From Pinirhizobacter sp036499745 (GTDB lineage Bacteria; Pseudomonadota; Gammaproteobacteria; Xanthomonadales; Rhodanobacteraceae), in the NCBI RefSeq assembly GCF_036499745.1, contig NZ_DASYDG010000002.1, positions 1 to 64,000 on the forward strand: a DNA stretch of 64,000 nt, in the 5' to 3' direction. The translations under genes and the position numbers were made by a program. Under the pieces are notes generated by a model. The model saw nothing but the letters and a program-made list of their open reading frames with translations. It was not told the origin of the DNA and did no database searches. Below, one piece after another: positions 8,720-18,048 of the stretch (its first letter is position 1; each line of letters starts with the position of its first letter).

Positions 8720-9862
8720 ATGAAGCGATTCGGCTGGTCGTACCCGGCGTGGTGCCTCGTCGCCCTTGTTGTCGCGGGCCAGGCAGCCGCCGCGGATGCG
8801 ACGCGCGAGTCGTTCGGCAGCATGGCCGACGGCAGCAAGGTGGAAGCCGTGGTGTTGCGCAATAGCCACGGCATGACCGCCCGGGTGATCTCGCTCGGTG
8901 CCACCCTGCAGTCGCTCACCGCACCCGACGCCGCGGGCAAGCAGGCGAACATCGTGCTGGGCTACGCTACCCTCGACGGCTACCAGAAAGCCCCGCAGTA
9001 TTTCGGTGCCACCGTCGGCCGCTACGCCAACCGCATCGCCCGCGGAAAGTTCACGCTGGATGGCCATCAGTATTCGGTGCCGGTAAACGACAAGGTCAAT
9101 TCCCTGCACGGCGGCACGAAGGGCTTCGACAAGCTCATCTGGACGGTGGCCGACGTCAAACACGATGCCAAAGCGGCCAGCGTTACCCTGAAGGTCACCA
9201 GCCCCGACGGCGACATGGGTTATCCCGGCAAGCTCGACGTTACCGCCACCTACACCCTGGATGAGGACAACCGCCTCTCCATCGATTACCGCGCGGTTAC
9301 CGACAAGACAACCATCGTCAACTTGAGCAACCACACCTACTGGAACCTCTCAGGAGAAGGCTCCGGCAGCGTGATGGGCGATCTTCTCACCATTGCCGGC
9401 GATGCCTATCTTCCCGTCGATGCAGGATCCATCCCCACGGGCAAGATCACGCCGGTGGCCGGCACCGTGTTCGATTTCCGCACGCCCAAGGCGATCGGCC
9501 GCGATATCCGCGATGGCAAGGAAGAGCAGCTGTTGAATGGCCGTGGGTACGATCATAACTGGGTGATCTCGCGTACCGAGGCCCGCGCCCCGCGCGTGGT
9601 GGCCCGCGTGCAGGATCCGTCATCCGGCCGCGTGCTCACGCTCAAGTCCGCGCAACCGGGCCTGCAGTTCTATTCCGGCAATTTCCTCGATGCCACCACG
9701 GTGGGCACCAGCGGCCACGTGTACCGCCAGGGCGATGCCTTCGTGCTGGAACCACAGCTTTACCCCGACACGCCGAACCAGCCGTCCTTCGGCTCAGCGC
9801 GCCTGGAACCGGGCCACGAATACCGCAACCTGATCATCTACGAGTTTTCGGTAAAGAAATAA
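8720..9862 (+). CDS. galM: Exported aldose 1-epimerase (mutarotase)
   Basis: Interconverts alpha and beta anomers of free aldoses. The 380-residue protein has an N-terminal signal peptide (LVALVVAGQAAAA), so it acts in the periplasm rather than the cytoplasm as E. coli GalM does. Family motifs are present: GRYANRIARGKF, the substrate-binding histidine of NSLHGG, the catalytic His of SNHTYWNL and the catalytic Glu of VLEPQLYPDTPNQP. First gene of the glycosidase/receptor run; it could speed turnover of arabinose or galactose released by the neighbouring hydrolases. Confidence 0.93.
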   Translation: MKRFGWSYPAWCLVALVVAGQAAAADATRESFGSMADGSKVEAVVLRNSHGMTARVISLGATLQSLTAPDAAGKQANIVLGYATLDGYQKAPQYFGATVGRYANRIARGKFTLDGHQYSVPVNDKVNSLHGGTKGFDKLIWTVADVKHDAKAASVTLKVTSPDGDMGYPGKLDVTATYTLDEDNRLSIDYRAVTDKTTIVNLSNHTYWNLSGEGSGSVMGDLLTIAGDAYLPVDAGSIPTGKITPVAGTVFDFRTPKAIGRDIRDGKEEQLLNGRGYDHNWVISRTEARAPRVVARVQDPSSGRVLTLKSAQPGLQFYSGNFLDATTVGTSGHVYRQGDAFVLEPQLYPDTPNQPSFGSARLEPGHEYRNLIIYEFSVKK

Positions 9863-9937
9863 ACGCTTGAGCGATGCCATGACTGAGGGCCCGATCGGGC
9901 CGTCACGGGGTCGGTTTGTCTTCGAAAAAGGAACGTC

Positions 9938-11116
9938 ATGAAGCAGTGGTTGTTGATGATCGCACTGGGCCTGGCCACCACCGGCGCCGTGCGGGCGGCC
10001 GATGCCGCCGGCACAGGCACACGCTGGACGCCGCAACAGGCCAACAGCTGGTACGCGAAGCAGGCGTGGCCGCTGGGCAGCAATTACATCCCGGCCAATG
10101 CCATCAACGAACTGCAGATGTGGCAGGGCGACACGTTTGATCCGGCGCAGATCGACAAGGAATTCGGATGGGCCCAGTCGCTGGGCATGAACACCATGCG
10201 CGTGTTCCTGCACGACCTGCTCTGGAAGCAGGATGCCGAAGGCCTGAAGGACCGCATGGACAAGTTCCTGGCCATCGCCAGCAAGCACGGCATCAAACCG
10301 ATCTTCGTGCTGTTCGATTCATGCTGGGATCCGGAGCCGAAGCTTGGGCCCCAGCGGCCACCGATCCCCGGCGTGCATAACTCCGGCTGGGTGCAAAGCC
10401 CCGGTGTGGCCATGACCGACCCTTCCCAGTACCCGCGCTTCGAAGCGTACGTGAAAGACATCGTCGGCCACTTCGCCAACGACAAGCGCATCCTTGCCTG
10501 GGACGTCTGGAACGAGCCGGATAACGCCGGTGGCGGCAACTACAAGCTGCGCGAGCCAACGGATAAATTCAACCACGTGGCCACCCTGCTGCCCCAGGTA
10601 TTCGCCTGGGCTCGCAGCGCCAAACCCACCCAACCGCTCACCAGCGGCCTGTGGCACGACGACGACTGGTCGCACATGTCCAAACTCAACGCCGTGGAGC
10701 GCACCCAGCTTGAGCAGTCGGACGTGATCAGCTTCCACAGCTACGACTGGCCTGAAGTGTTCGCCGCGCGCGTAAAGCAGCTGCAGGGCTATGGCCGTCC
10801 GTTGATCTGCACCGAGTACATGGCGCGCGGCGTCGGCTCCACCATCGACGGCGTGCTGCCTGTGGCCAAGAAGCTTGATGTAGGCATGGTGAACTGGGGC
10901 TTCGTCGACGGCCTCACGCAAACGAAATTCCCCTGGGATTCCTGGAAGAAACCCTATACCGATGAACCGCCGGTGCTGTGGTTCCACGACCTGCTGCATC
11001 CCGATGGCACGCCCTACCGCCAGCGCGAAGCCGACATCCTGCGCTCCCTTTCACATGCACCGCGTGGTGTGGTTCCGGCCGAGGACCAGATGTATCCCGT
11101 CGCACCCCGCAAGTAG
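9938..11116 (+). CDS. Secreted clan GH-A glycoside hydrolase (cellulase/xylanase-like)
   Basis: A 392-residue (beta/alpha)8 hydrolase with a signal peptide (LLMIALGLATTGAVRA) and a good ribosome-binding site (AAAGGAACGTC). The retaining pair is visible: acid/base E193 in WDVWNEPD and nucleophile E293 in ICTEYMAR, at the ends of strands 4 and 7 as in clan GH-A. Database names for relatives are often 1,4-beta-xylanase or GH5-like cellulase, but in this locus of arabinan-type enzymes the substrate could be an arabinose- or galactose-containing chain. Exact GH family is not certain. Confidence 0.85.
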   Translation: MKQWLLMIALGLATTGAVRAADAAGTGTRWTPQQANSWYAKQAWPLGSNYIPANAINELQMWQGDTFDPAQIDKEFGWAQSLGMNTMRVFLHDLLWKQDAEGLKDRMDKFLAIASKHGIKPIFVLFDSCWDPEPKLGPQRPPIPGVHNSGWVQSPGVAMTDPSQYPRFEAYVKDIVGHFANDKRILAWDVWNEPDNAGGGNYKLREPTDKFNHVATLLPQVFAWARSAKPTQPLTSGLWHDDDWSHMSKLNAVERTQLEQSDVISFHSYDWPEVFAARVKQLQGYGRPLICTEYMARGVGSTIDGVLPVAKKLDVGMVNWGFVDGLTQTKFPWDSWKKPYTDEPPVLWFHDLLHPDGTPYRQREADILRSLSHAPRGVVPAEDQMYPVAPRK

Positions 11117-11147
11117 GCACATTTCATCCCCGCACGCGAGAATCCCC

Positions 11148-13964
11148 ATGAACCGCGCCCGTTTCCATACCACCCTGCTTGCCGCCATGGTCGCCGCCGC
11201 GCTCGCTCCAGCGGCGCATGCCGACGGACAGCCACCCGCTGGCGATCCGTTGCCAGCCTCGCCATCGACCCAGGCAGCACCCCCTTCACCGGCCGCGGTG
11301 AAGCCGGCGGCCAAGACCCAGGCGCAACGCGAGGCCGAAGCGCGGAACGCGGTGAACCTGACCGGGGTGACGGTGACGCCGCTGCGCGACAGCCTGCAAA
11401 GCGCACAGTCGCTGAAGCAGAACTCGCGCATGGTGATGGATTCGATCGTGGCCGAGGACATCGGCAAGCTGCCGGACAACAGCGTGGCCGACGCCCTGCA
11501 GCGCGTGACCGGCGTGCAGGTGGCCCAGGGCTTCCAGGGCGAGACCACCTCGGTGGTGATCCGCGGCCTGCCCAACGCAGTGACCACGCTCAATGGCCGT
11601 GAGCTTTTCAGCTCCGGTGGCCGCCAGTTCTCGTTCCAGGACCTGCCCGCCACCGCCGTCAGCGGCCTGGATGTGTATAAGTCCACCGATGCCACCATGG
11701 TCACCGGCGGCATCGCCGGCACGGTGGACATCCGCACCTTCCGCCCATTCGACTTCGACGGCCTGAAGGTATCGGCCACCGCCAACGAGACCAACCAGAA
11801 ATACGGTGCGCATACCGATCCATCGGCAAGCTTCCTGATCAGCGACCGCTGGAAGACCGACGCTGGCGAGTTTGGCGCACTGCTGAACACCGGCATCAAC
11901 ACCTCGCACTACGACTACAACGTGGCGTATGTAGACTCGAACCTCACCCGCGTTTTGACCGATGGCACGACCAATCCCGTGCGCGACGCCAATGGCAACC
12001 TGCTGGTGGCGAACAACCAGTACGGCGCGAATTACAACATCGGTTATCGCAAGCGTCCGGAAGCCAACTACGCCTTGCAGTGGAAGCCCAACGACCATAC
12101 CGAGGTATACCTGGAGGGCCTGTATACCTGGATCTCCGACCGCTACAACCAGCCTTATTATTTCTCCGGCCCGCAGAATGTGGTGGCGCCCTCGCAGTTC
12201 ACCGCCAGCAGCCATTGCTTCCCGATCGGCGCGATGGATTCGCCCTACGCCGGCCAGACCATCTGCCCGCTCACCAGCGCCCAGTTCACCGGCAACTATT
12301 ACGCCGCCACGAGCACGCAGGCGCACGAAGACTGGGGCCACAACATCCAGAATTCGCTGGGCATCAAGTGGCACGGCGACAGCTTGAACCTGTCCTCGGA
12401 TGTCACGCGTAATTCCGCCGATTACCAGAACCAGCGCTTCGTGATCGACACATACCTGGATGCCAAGACCCAGCCGCTCACCACGTATTACAACTACCCC
12501 AACACCTGGGGACTGGTGGGTAATCCGCAGCTCAATCCCGCCAACTACTTCCTCAATGGCCTGTATCAACAATGGAACAACAACAAGGCCACGCAGACAG
12601 CCTGGCGCTTTGACGGCGATTGGTCATTTGACGCCGGCATCTTCAACTCGCTCGACTTCGGTGCGCGCTACGCCAACACCACCGCCAAGGCCACCGGCGC
12701 GCAGTTCGACCAGGCGCCGCCGGGCGGTGCTTACCTTGCCGACGGCTCGCCGAACCCGCAAAACAATGTACTTGGCCAGTTCGGCTCGTCCTATTTCTGC
12801 AACGTGCCCCGCACCGGCACGGTACCAGGCAGCGCCCTGACCGGCTGCTACAACTACCTGATCGACAACAAGGACGCGCTGCGCGAGTACTACGGCCTGG
12901 CACCGGGCCACCTGGCAGCACAGCAAGGCCAGTTCTTCGACATCAACGAGAAAACGTATTCGGTTTACGCCCAGCTCAACTACGGCGGCCAGATCGGCGA
13001 CATGCCCTTCGACGGTGTGATCGGCACGCGCTTTGAGAAAACCAACCGCGACCTCAACGCCTTCACCTACGACAGTGCTTCGGCCGCGTATTCACCCATA
13101 GGCCTTGGCACCAGCCAGAAGAATGCGCTGCCCAATGCCACCTTCAACCTGCATTTTCGTGACGACCTGCAGATGCGTTTGTCGGCCGGCAAGACACTGC
13201 AGTATCCAGACTTCACCCAGCTGAACCCGTCGCTGTCGCTGAGCCCACCTACCGCCAATACCATCGCGACCGGCGCCGGCGGCAATGCGAACCTGAAGCC
13301 CACCAAGTCCAAGAGCTACGACGCCACGCTGGAGTGGTACTTCAGCCCCGTCGGCTCCCTCACCGGCGGCGTGTTCTATCACGACATCACCGGCTACATC
13401 GAAAACTACACCTTCGAGCAGAACATCGGCGGCATCAACTATTTGATCTCCGGACCACAGAGTTCGGGTTCGGGACACCTGGAGGGCGCCGAACTTGCCT
13501 ACCAGCAGTTCTTCGATTTCCTGCCCGGCGCTTTCAGTGGCCTGGGCCTGCAGGTGAACTACACCTACATCGACAGTTCGCTCAGCACGCCGTCGATGAC
13601 CGGCGACGGGTTCATCGAGGCATCGTTCCAGAATGTGTCGAAGAACAACGGCAACGTGGCACTGATGTACGAGAAGTACGGCCTCTCCGCCCGACTGGCC
13701 TACAACTATCGCAGCAAGTTCCCGGAATTCTTCCTGGCCGCATCCGGCGTGATCGGCAACAACGCGCAGATGTACGACAAGCCAGCCAACCAGGTCGATC
13801 TGTCCGTCAGCTACGACATCAGCAAGAACTTCACCGTGGTGTTGAACGCCACGAACCTCTTCGGCGCCAACTTCCATTCCTACGCGGGCAAGGGCACGAC
13901 CATGCCGCAGGACTACCGCTACCAGGATAAGTCGGTGGGCCTGGGCGTGCGGTTCAAGCTGTAA
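11148..13964 (+). CDS. TonB-dependent receptor, carbohydrate type (copy 1)
   Basis: A 938-residue outer-membrane receptor. It has a signal peptide (TTLLAAMVAAALAPAAHA), a Pro/Ala-rich linker, a plug domain (about residues 60-215, with DNSVADALQRVTGVQV, VVIRGLPNAVTTLNGRE and the GGIAGTVDIRT segment) and a 22-strand barrel ending in Phe-Lys-Leu. The TonB box is probably around GVTVTP. The open frame reads from 10962, but the ATG at 11148 begins the signal peptide, matching its paralogue. Such receptors in xanthomonads import oligosaccharides; the flanking GH43 genes suggest arabino-oligosaccharides. It shares most of its plug sequence with the receptor at 15178. Confidence 0.93.
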   Translation: MNRARFHTTLLAAMVAAALAPAAHADGQPPAGDPLPASPSTQAAPPSPAAVKPAAKTQAQREAEARNAVNLTGVTVTPLRDSLQSAQSLKQNSRMVMDSIVAEDIGKLPDNSVADALQRVTGVQVAQGFQGETTSVVIRGLPNAVTTLNGRELFSSGGRQFSFQDLPATAVSGLDVYKSTDATMVTGGIAGTVDIRTFRPFDFDGLKVSATANETNQKYGAHTDPSASFLISDRWKTDAGEFGALLNTGINTSHYDYNVAYVDSNLTRVLTDGTTNPVRDANGNLLVANNQYGANYNIGYRKRPEANYALQWKPNDHTEVYLEGLYTWISDRYNQPYYFSGPQNVVAPSQFTASSHCFPIGAMDSPYAGQTICPLTSAQFTGNYYAATSTQAHEDWGHNIQNSLGIKWHGDSLNLSSDVTRNSADYQNQRFVIDTYLDAKTQPLTTYYNYPNTWGLVGNPQLNPANYFLNGLYQQWNNNKATQTAWRFDGDWSFDAGIFNSLDFGARYANTTAKATGAQFDQAPPGGAYLADGSPNPQNNVLGQFGSSYFCNVPRTGTVPGSALTGCYNYLIDNKDALREYYGLAPGHLAAQQGQFFDINEKTYSVYAQLNYGGQIGDMPFDGVIGTRFEKTNRDLNAFTYDSASAAYSPIGLGTSQKNALPNATFNLHFRDDLQMRLSAGKTLQYPDFTQLNPSLSLSPPTANTIATGAGGNANLKPTKSKSYDATLEWYFSPVGSLTGGVFYHDITGYIENYTFEQNIGGINYLISGPQSSGSGHLEGAELAYQQFFDFLPGAFSGLGLQVNYTYIDSSLSTPSMTGDGFIEASFQNVSKNNGNVALMYEKYGLSARLAYNYRSKFPEFFLAASGVIGNNAQMYDKPANQVDLSVSYDISKNFTVVLNATNLFGANFHSYAGKGTTMPQDYRYQDKSVGLGVRFKL

Positions 13965-14001
13965 AGCAGGGCAAGACGACGCGAAGGGGCGTCAACGGAC
14001 C

Positions 14002-15078
14002 ATGGCAATCAGCTGCACGACCACAGCATGGGGAAAGCGTCGAGGACTGACCCTCCTGGGCACGCTCGTGATTGCCTGTGCCAGCCATGCTGCTACGTTT
14101 ACCAACCCCGTCTTTGTGGGCCAGGATCCCTACATCGAAGTGGTGGACGGGATCTACTACTACAGCTCGTCCGGCTGTGGTATCGCCGATATTTGCGTGA
14201 AGCAGTCGCGCTCACTGACCGGCCTGGCGACGGCGCCCTGGCAGGCAGTGTGGAAACACGGCCCCGGCGACATCGTCAACAGCAAGGAAGTCTGGGCGCC
14301 TGAATTGCACTACATCGACGGCCGCTGGTACGCCTACTACGCGGCCGACGATGGCGACAACGACCACCATCGCCTGTTCGTACTGGCTGCCGATAAATCC
14401 GGCCCGGCGCTGGGCAAGTTCCATGAAGCCGATACCGGCCTGACCCACGGGCAACTGAAGCTGTCCCCCGATCACTGGGGCATTGACCCCAACGTTTTTA
14501 CCGCCGCCGATGGCAAGCGGTACCTGACATGGTCATGCACCAACCAGGCCGACAGTGCCTTTCCACAACGCATCTGCCTGGCGCGCCTGCGCGATGCAGT
14601 GACCGTGGATGGGTCAACCGTTTTACTGTCCACGCCGACCGAACCCTGGGAGACGCGTGACAAACCCATCCAGGAAGGGCCGGTGGGCTATGCGCGCAAC
14701 GGCCGCACGTACATCACCTATTCCGGTAGCGCCAGCTGGATTCCCAACGACTACGCGGTGGGACTGCTGTCGCTCAAAGCCGGTGGCAATGCGCGTGACG
14801 CCGCTTCATGGTTGAAATCCGGCCCGATCTTCGATCACCACGGCACGGTCTACGGGCCGGGCTCGGTGGTGTTCGTGCCCTCGCCCGACGGCAAACAGCA
14901 GTGGAACGTCTACCACGCCATCGAACGCCTGGACTGCAAACCCAACGCTTATGCCTGCCGCGACATCCGCATGCAGCCCATGCACTTCGACGCGCACGGC
15001 GCCCCGGTACTTGGCGTGCCGATCGACGCCGGCGTGCCCATGGGCCTGCCTTCCGGCGAGAAAGCCGCCCCACGTTAG
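14002..15078 (+). CDS. Secreted GH43 family arabinosidase/arabinanase-like hydrolase
   Basis: A 358-residue five-bladed propeller glycosidase with a signal peptide (TLLGTLVIACASHA). The inverting GH43 triad can be placed: general base D42 (GQDPYIEV), pKa modulator D162 (GIDPNVF) and general acid E225 (IQEGPVGY). The spacing is normal for GH43, whose members cleave alpha-L-arabinofuranosyl or beta-xylosyl links. Lying between the two receptors, it should make or trim oligosaccharides for import. Subfamily, and thus endo or exo action, cannot be settled by eye. Confidence 0.88.
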   Translation: MAISCTTTAWGKRRGLTLLGTLVIACASHAATFTNPVFVGQDPYIEVVDGIYYYSSSGCGIADICVKQSRSLTGLATAPWQAVWKHGPGDIVNSKEVWAPELHYIDGRWYAYYAADDGDNDHHRLFVLAADKSGPALGKFHEADTGLTHGQLKLSPDHWGIDPNVFTAADGKRYLTWSCTNQADSAFPQRICLARLRDAVTVDGSTVLLSTPTEPWETRDKPIQEGPVGYARNGRTYITYSGSASWIPNDYAVGLLSLKAGGNARDAASWLKSGPIFDHHGTVYGPGSVVFVPSPDGKQQWNVYHAIERLDCKPNAYACRDIRMQPMHFDAHGAPVLGVPIDAGVPMGLPSGEKAAPR

Positions 15079-15177
15079 CTAAAGCCAAACCCCGGCACAC
15101 CCGGACACCCCAGGCCCGCAGGTATTCCATCCACCCACATCACAAGCCGCACGAAATTCTCTGAGGGGAGAATCCAC

Positions 15178-17985
15178 ATGAACCGCATAAGCATCCAGAC
15201 CACCCTGCTCGCCACCATGATCGCCGCGGCGCTGGCACCAGCCGCCCATGCCGGCGACCAGCCGCCTGCAACGGACACCACCCAGGCCGCCAACCAGACC
15301 ACGCCGGGTGCTCCGTCCAGCACTACAGCGCCTGTGAAGAACAAGACCCAGGCCGAGCGCGAGGCGGAAGCGAAGAATGCGATCAACCTTTCCGGGGTGA
15401 CGGTGACCCCGGTGCGCGACAGCTTGCAGAGCGCGCAGTCGCTGAAACAGAACGCGCGCATGGTGGTGGATTCCATCGTGGCCGAGGACATCGGCAAGCT
15501 GCCGGACAACAGCGTGGCCGATGCCCTGCAGCGCATCACCGGCGTGCAGGTAGCCCAGGGCTTCCAGGGCGAGACCTCAAGCGTGGTGATCCGCGGCCTG
15601 CCCAACGTGATCACCACCTTGAACGGCCGCGAAATTTTCTCAGGCGTAGGCCGTGCCTTCGCCTTCCAGAATTTGCCCGCTACCGCGGTGAAAACCGTGT
15701 CGGTGTACAAGAGCAGCGAAGCCAGCCTGATCGACGGCGGCATCGCCGGCCTGGTGGACATGCAGCTGTACCGCCCGCTCGACTTCGACGGCTCGAAGGT
15801 CGCTGCCACCATCAACGAAACGCACAGCCACTACGCCGACCACAACGATCCCACCGGCAGCGTGCTGCTGTCCAACCGCTGGCACACCGATGCCGGTGAT
15901 TTCGGCGCCCTGATCAACGCCGGCTACAGCAGGCAGCACTACGACTACAACGCGGTGTGGGGGGACTTTCCCAAAGTGCTCACCGACGGCACGGGCACGC
16001 CGATGCGAACCTCCGCCGGTAATTTGATCTCCGCGCCCAATGGTTTCGGCGCCGACTACAACATCGGCGACCGCAAGCGCGAGGAAGCCAACTACGCCCT
16101 GCAATGGAAGCCCAACGACCAGACGGAGTTCTACGCCGAAGGTTTGTACGACTGGGATTCAGACCAGTACAACCAGCCGTTCTACTTCAGCTTCCCGGTG
16201 GGCTCGGTGACACCCTCGGCGCTGACCGTGGGCAACAACTGCTACCCGAACCAGCTCGGCGGATCACCGTTCTACGGCCAGACCATCTGCGACGCCACCA
16301 GCGGCACCTGGACGGGCAATACCTACGCCGCCACCAGCACCCAGGCCCACCAGGAACATGGCCACGACATCCAGAACTCGCTCGGCGCGAAGTGGCATAA
16401 CGACCGCTGGAACCTGTCCACCGATTTCTCGTGGAACTCCACCTCGTTCCATGAAGACACCTTCATCATCGATACCTTCCTGAAGGCGCCTGTGACCACC
16501 ATCTGGAGCGGCAACCAGGGTAACCGCGCCAACTGGCTGATCGGCAACAACGCCCAGCTGGACCCGGCCAACTACTATTTGAATGGCCTGTTCCAGGACT
16601 GGAACGACCAGCAGGCCAGTCAGTTCGCCTGGCGCGCCGACGGTACCTTCGACTTCCAGAACGACTTCTTCCAGTACGCCGACTTCGGCGTGCGCTACTC
16701 CGACCACAAGGCCGAATACCACGGCAGCGTGGACATCTCCACCGCGCCCCCGGGCGGCACGGGCGCCATTTCGGACAACCCGAACCCGGCCAACCAGGTG
16801 ATCGCGCGTTTCCCCAATGGCTATTTCTGCGACCAGCCGACCACCCCGGCGATCCCGGTGTCGTGGTTGTCGGGCTGCTACAACTATCTGGTCGACAACA
16901 AGGGCGCGATCCGCAACCTGTATGGCCTGGACGCCGGCCAGCCCGGCGAGGACAACGGCCGCTTCTACCAGATCAAGGAGCACGCGTACGCCGCGTACTT
17001 CCAGGTCGGCTACGGCAACACGCTGTTCGGCCTGCCCTTCGACGGCCTGGCCGGCATCCGCATGGAGCGCACGCAGCGCCGCCTGAATGCGTACTCATAC
17101 GACGCCGGCACCAACCTGTACTCGCCGATCGACGACGCCACCAACTCGCCGGTGTACCTACCCAACTTCAGTTTCAACCTGCACTTCACCGACAACCTGC
17201 AGGCCCGCTTCGTGGCAGCCAAGACACTTACCTACCCGGACTTCGGCCAGCTGAACCCGTCGATTTCGCTCAACCCGCCCACGATCAACCGTGCCGGCGC
17301 CGCGGCCTCCGGCAACCCGGACTTAAAGCCCATCCGCTCCACCAACTACGACGCCTCGCTGGAATGGTACTTCGCTCCCGCCAGCTACCTGAGCGGCACG
17401 GTGTTCTACCGCGACATCAACGGCTACATCCAGAACTACATCACCGACGTCACCATCGGTGGCCTGCCTTACCAGCTGTCCTCGCCGCAGAGCGCAGGCT
17501 CCGGCCACCTGGACGGCGCGGAGGCGGCCTACCAGCAGTTCTTCGACTTCCTGCCCGAACCATTCAACGGCCTGGGTGTGCAGTTGAACTACACCTATAT
17601 CGAAGGCTCCACGCGCTCGCCGCAGTTCATCGGTGGCCCGGTGGTGGTATCGCCGCTGCAGAATGTCTCGCGCAACAACGGCAACGCCGTGCTGATCTAT
17701 GAGAAGTATGGCTGGTCCGCGCGCCTGGCCTACAACTACCGCAGCCGCTTCGTCGACGGCTTCAATGCACCGAACGTGGCCGGCGTGCTGGACGAGGTCA
17801 CCCCCGCCAACCAGACCGACTTCTCGCTGTCGTACGACTTCAACAAGTACCTGACGGGTGTGTTCAACGCCACGAACATCTTCGGTGCGAACTTCCACAA
17901 CTACTTTGGCGACGGCACCACCCGCCCGCGTGATATCCGTTACCAGGATCGCACCGTGGGCGTCGGCCTGCGCCTGAAGCTTTGA
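15178..17985 (+). CDS. TonB-dependent receptor, carbohydrate type (copy 2)
   Basis: A 935-residue receptor that is a clear paralogue of the one at 11148: same signal peptide style, near-identical pre-plug and plug (SVADALQRITGVQVAQGFQG), the same QFFDFLP and NYTYI barrel segments and the same Leu-Lys-Leu type end. It starts at ATG 15178 behind GAGGGGAG. The barrels differ mainly in extracellular loops, which suggests related but different ligands or chain lengths. A strong intrinsic terminator follows the stop at once. Confidence 0.93.
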   Translation: MNRISIQTTLLATMIAAALAPAAHAGDQPPATDTTQAANQTTPGAPSSTTAPVKNKTQAEREAEAKNAINLSGVTVTPVRDSLQSAQSLKQNARMVVDSIVAEDIGKLPDNSVADALQRITGVQVAQGFQGETSSVVIRGLPNVITTLNGREIFSGVGRAFAFQNLPATAVKTVSVYKSSEASLIDGGIAGLVDMQLYRPLDFDGSKVAATINETHSHYADHNDPTGSVLLSNRWHTDAGDFGALINAGYSRQHYDYNAVWGDFPKVLTDGTGTPMRTSAGNLISAPNGFGADYNIGDRKREEANYALQWKPNDQTEFYAEGLYDWDSDQYNQPFYFSFPVGSVTPSALTVGNNCYPNQLGGSPFYGQTICDATSGTWTGNTYAATSTQAHQEHGHDIQNSLGAKWHNDRWNLSTDFSWNSTSFHEDTFIIDTFLKAPVTTIWSGNQGNRANWLIGNNAQLDPANYYLNGLFQDWNDQQASQFAWRADGTFDFQNDFFQYADFGVRYSDHKAEYHGSVDISTAPPGGTGAISDNPNPANQVIARFPNGYFCDQPTTPAIPVSWLSGCYNYLVDNKGAIRNLYGLDAGQPGEDNGRFYQIKEHAYAAYFQVGYGNTLFGLPFDGLAGIRMERTQRRLNAYSYDAGTNLYSPIDDATNSPVYLPNFSFNLHFTDNLQARFVAAKTLTYPDFGQLNPSISLNPPTINRAGAAASGNPDLKPIRSTNYDASLEWYFAPASYLSGTVFYRDINGYIQNYITDVTIGGLPYQLSSPQSAGSGHLDGAEAAYQQFFDFLPEPFNGLGVQLNYTYIEGSTRSPQFIGGPVVVSPLQNVSRNNGNAVLIYEKYGWSARLAYNYRSRFVDGFNAPNVAGVLDEVTPANQTDFSLSYDFNKYLTGVFNATNIFGANFHNYFGDGTTRPRDIRYQDRTVGVGLRLKL

Positions 17986-17997
17986 CGTTTCTCCCCT

Positions 17998-18036
17998 GGC
18001 GGCCGGCGGATCGCACCGCCGCGCCGCCTTTTTTTT
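17998..18036 (+). terminator. Strong intrinsic terminator inside the glycosidase/receptor locus
   Basis: A G+C-rich stem (left arm 17998-18009, loop ATCGCA, right arm 18016-18028) runs directly into eight T residues (18029-18036). It lies 12 bases after the second receptor stop and 12 bases before the next gene start, with that gene's ribosome-binding site immediately after the T tract. Confidence 0.85.
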
Positions 18037-18048
18037 GAAGGAAGACGC

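Noticed and set aside
11286..12572. Minus-strand 428-codon frame inside the first TonB receptor
   Set aside because: Antisense to a clear receptor gene, Val/Gly/His-rich composition typical of a shadow frame.
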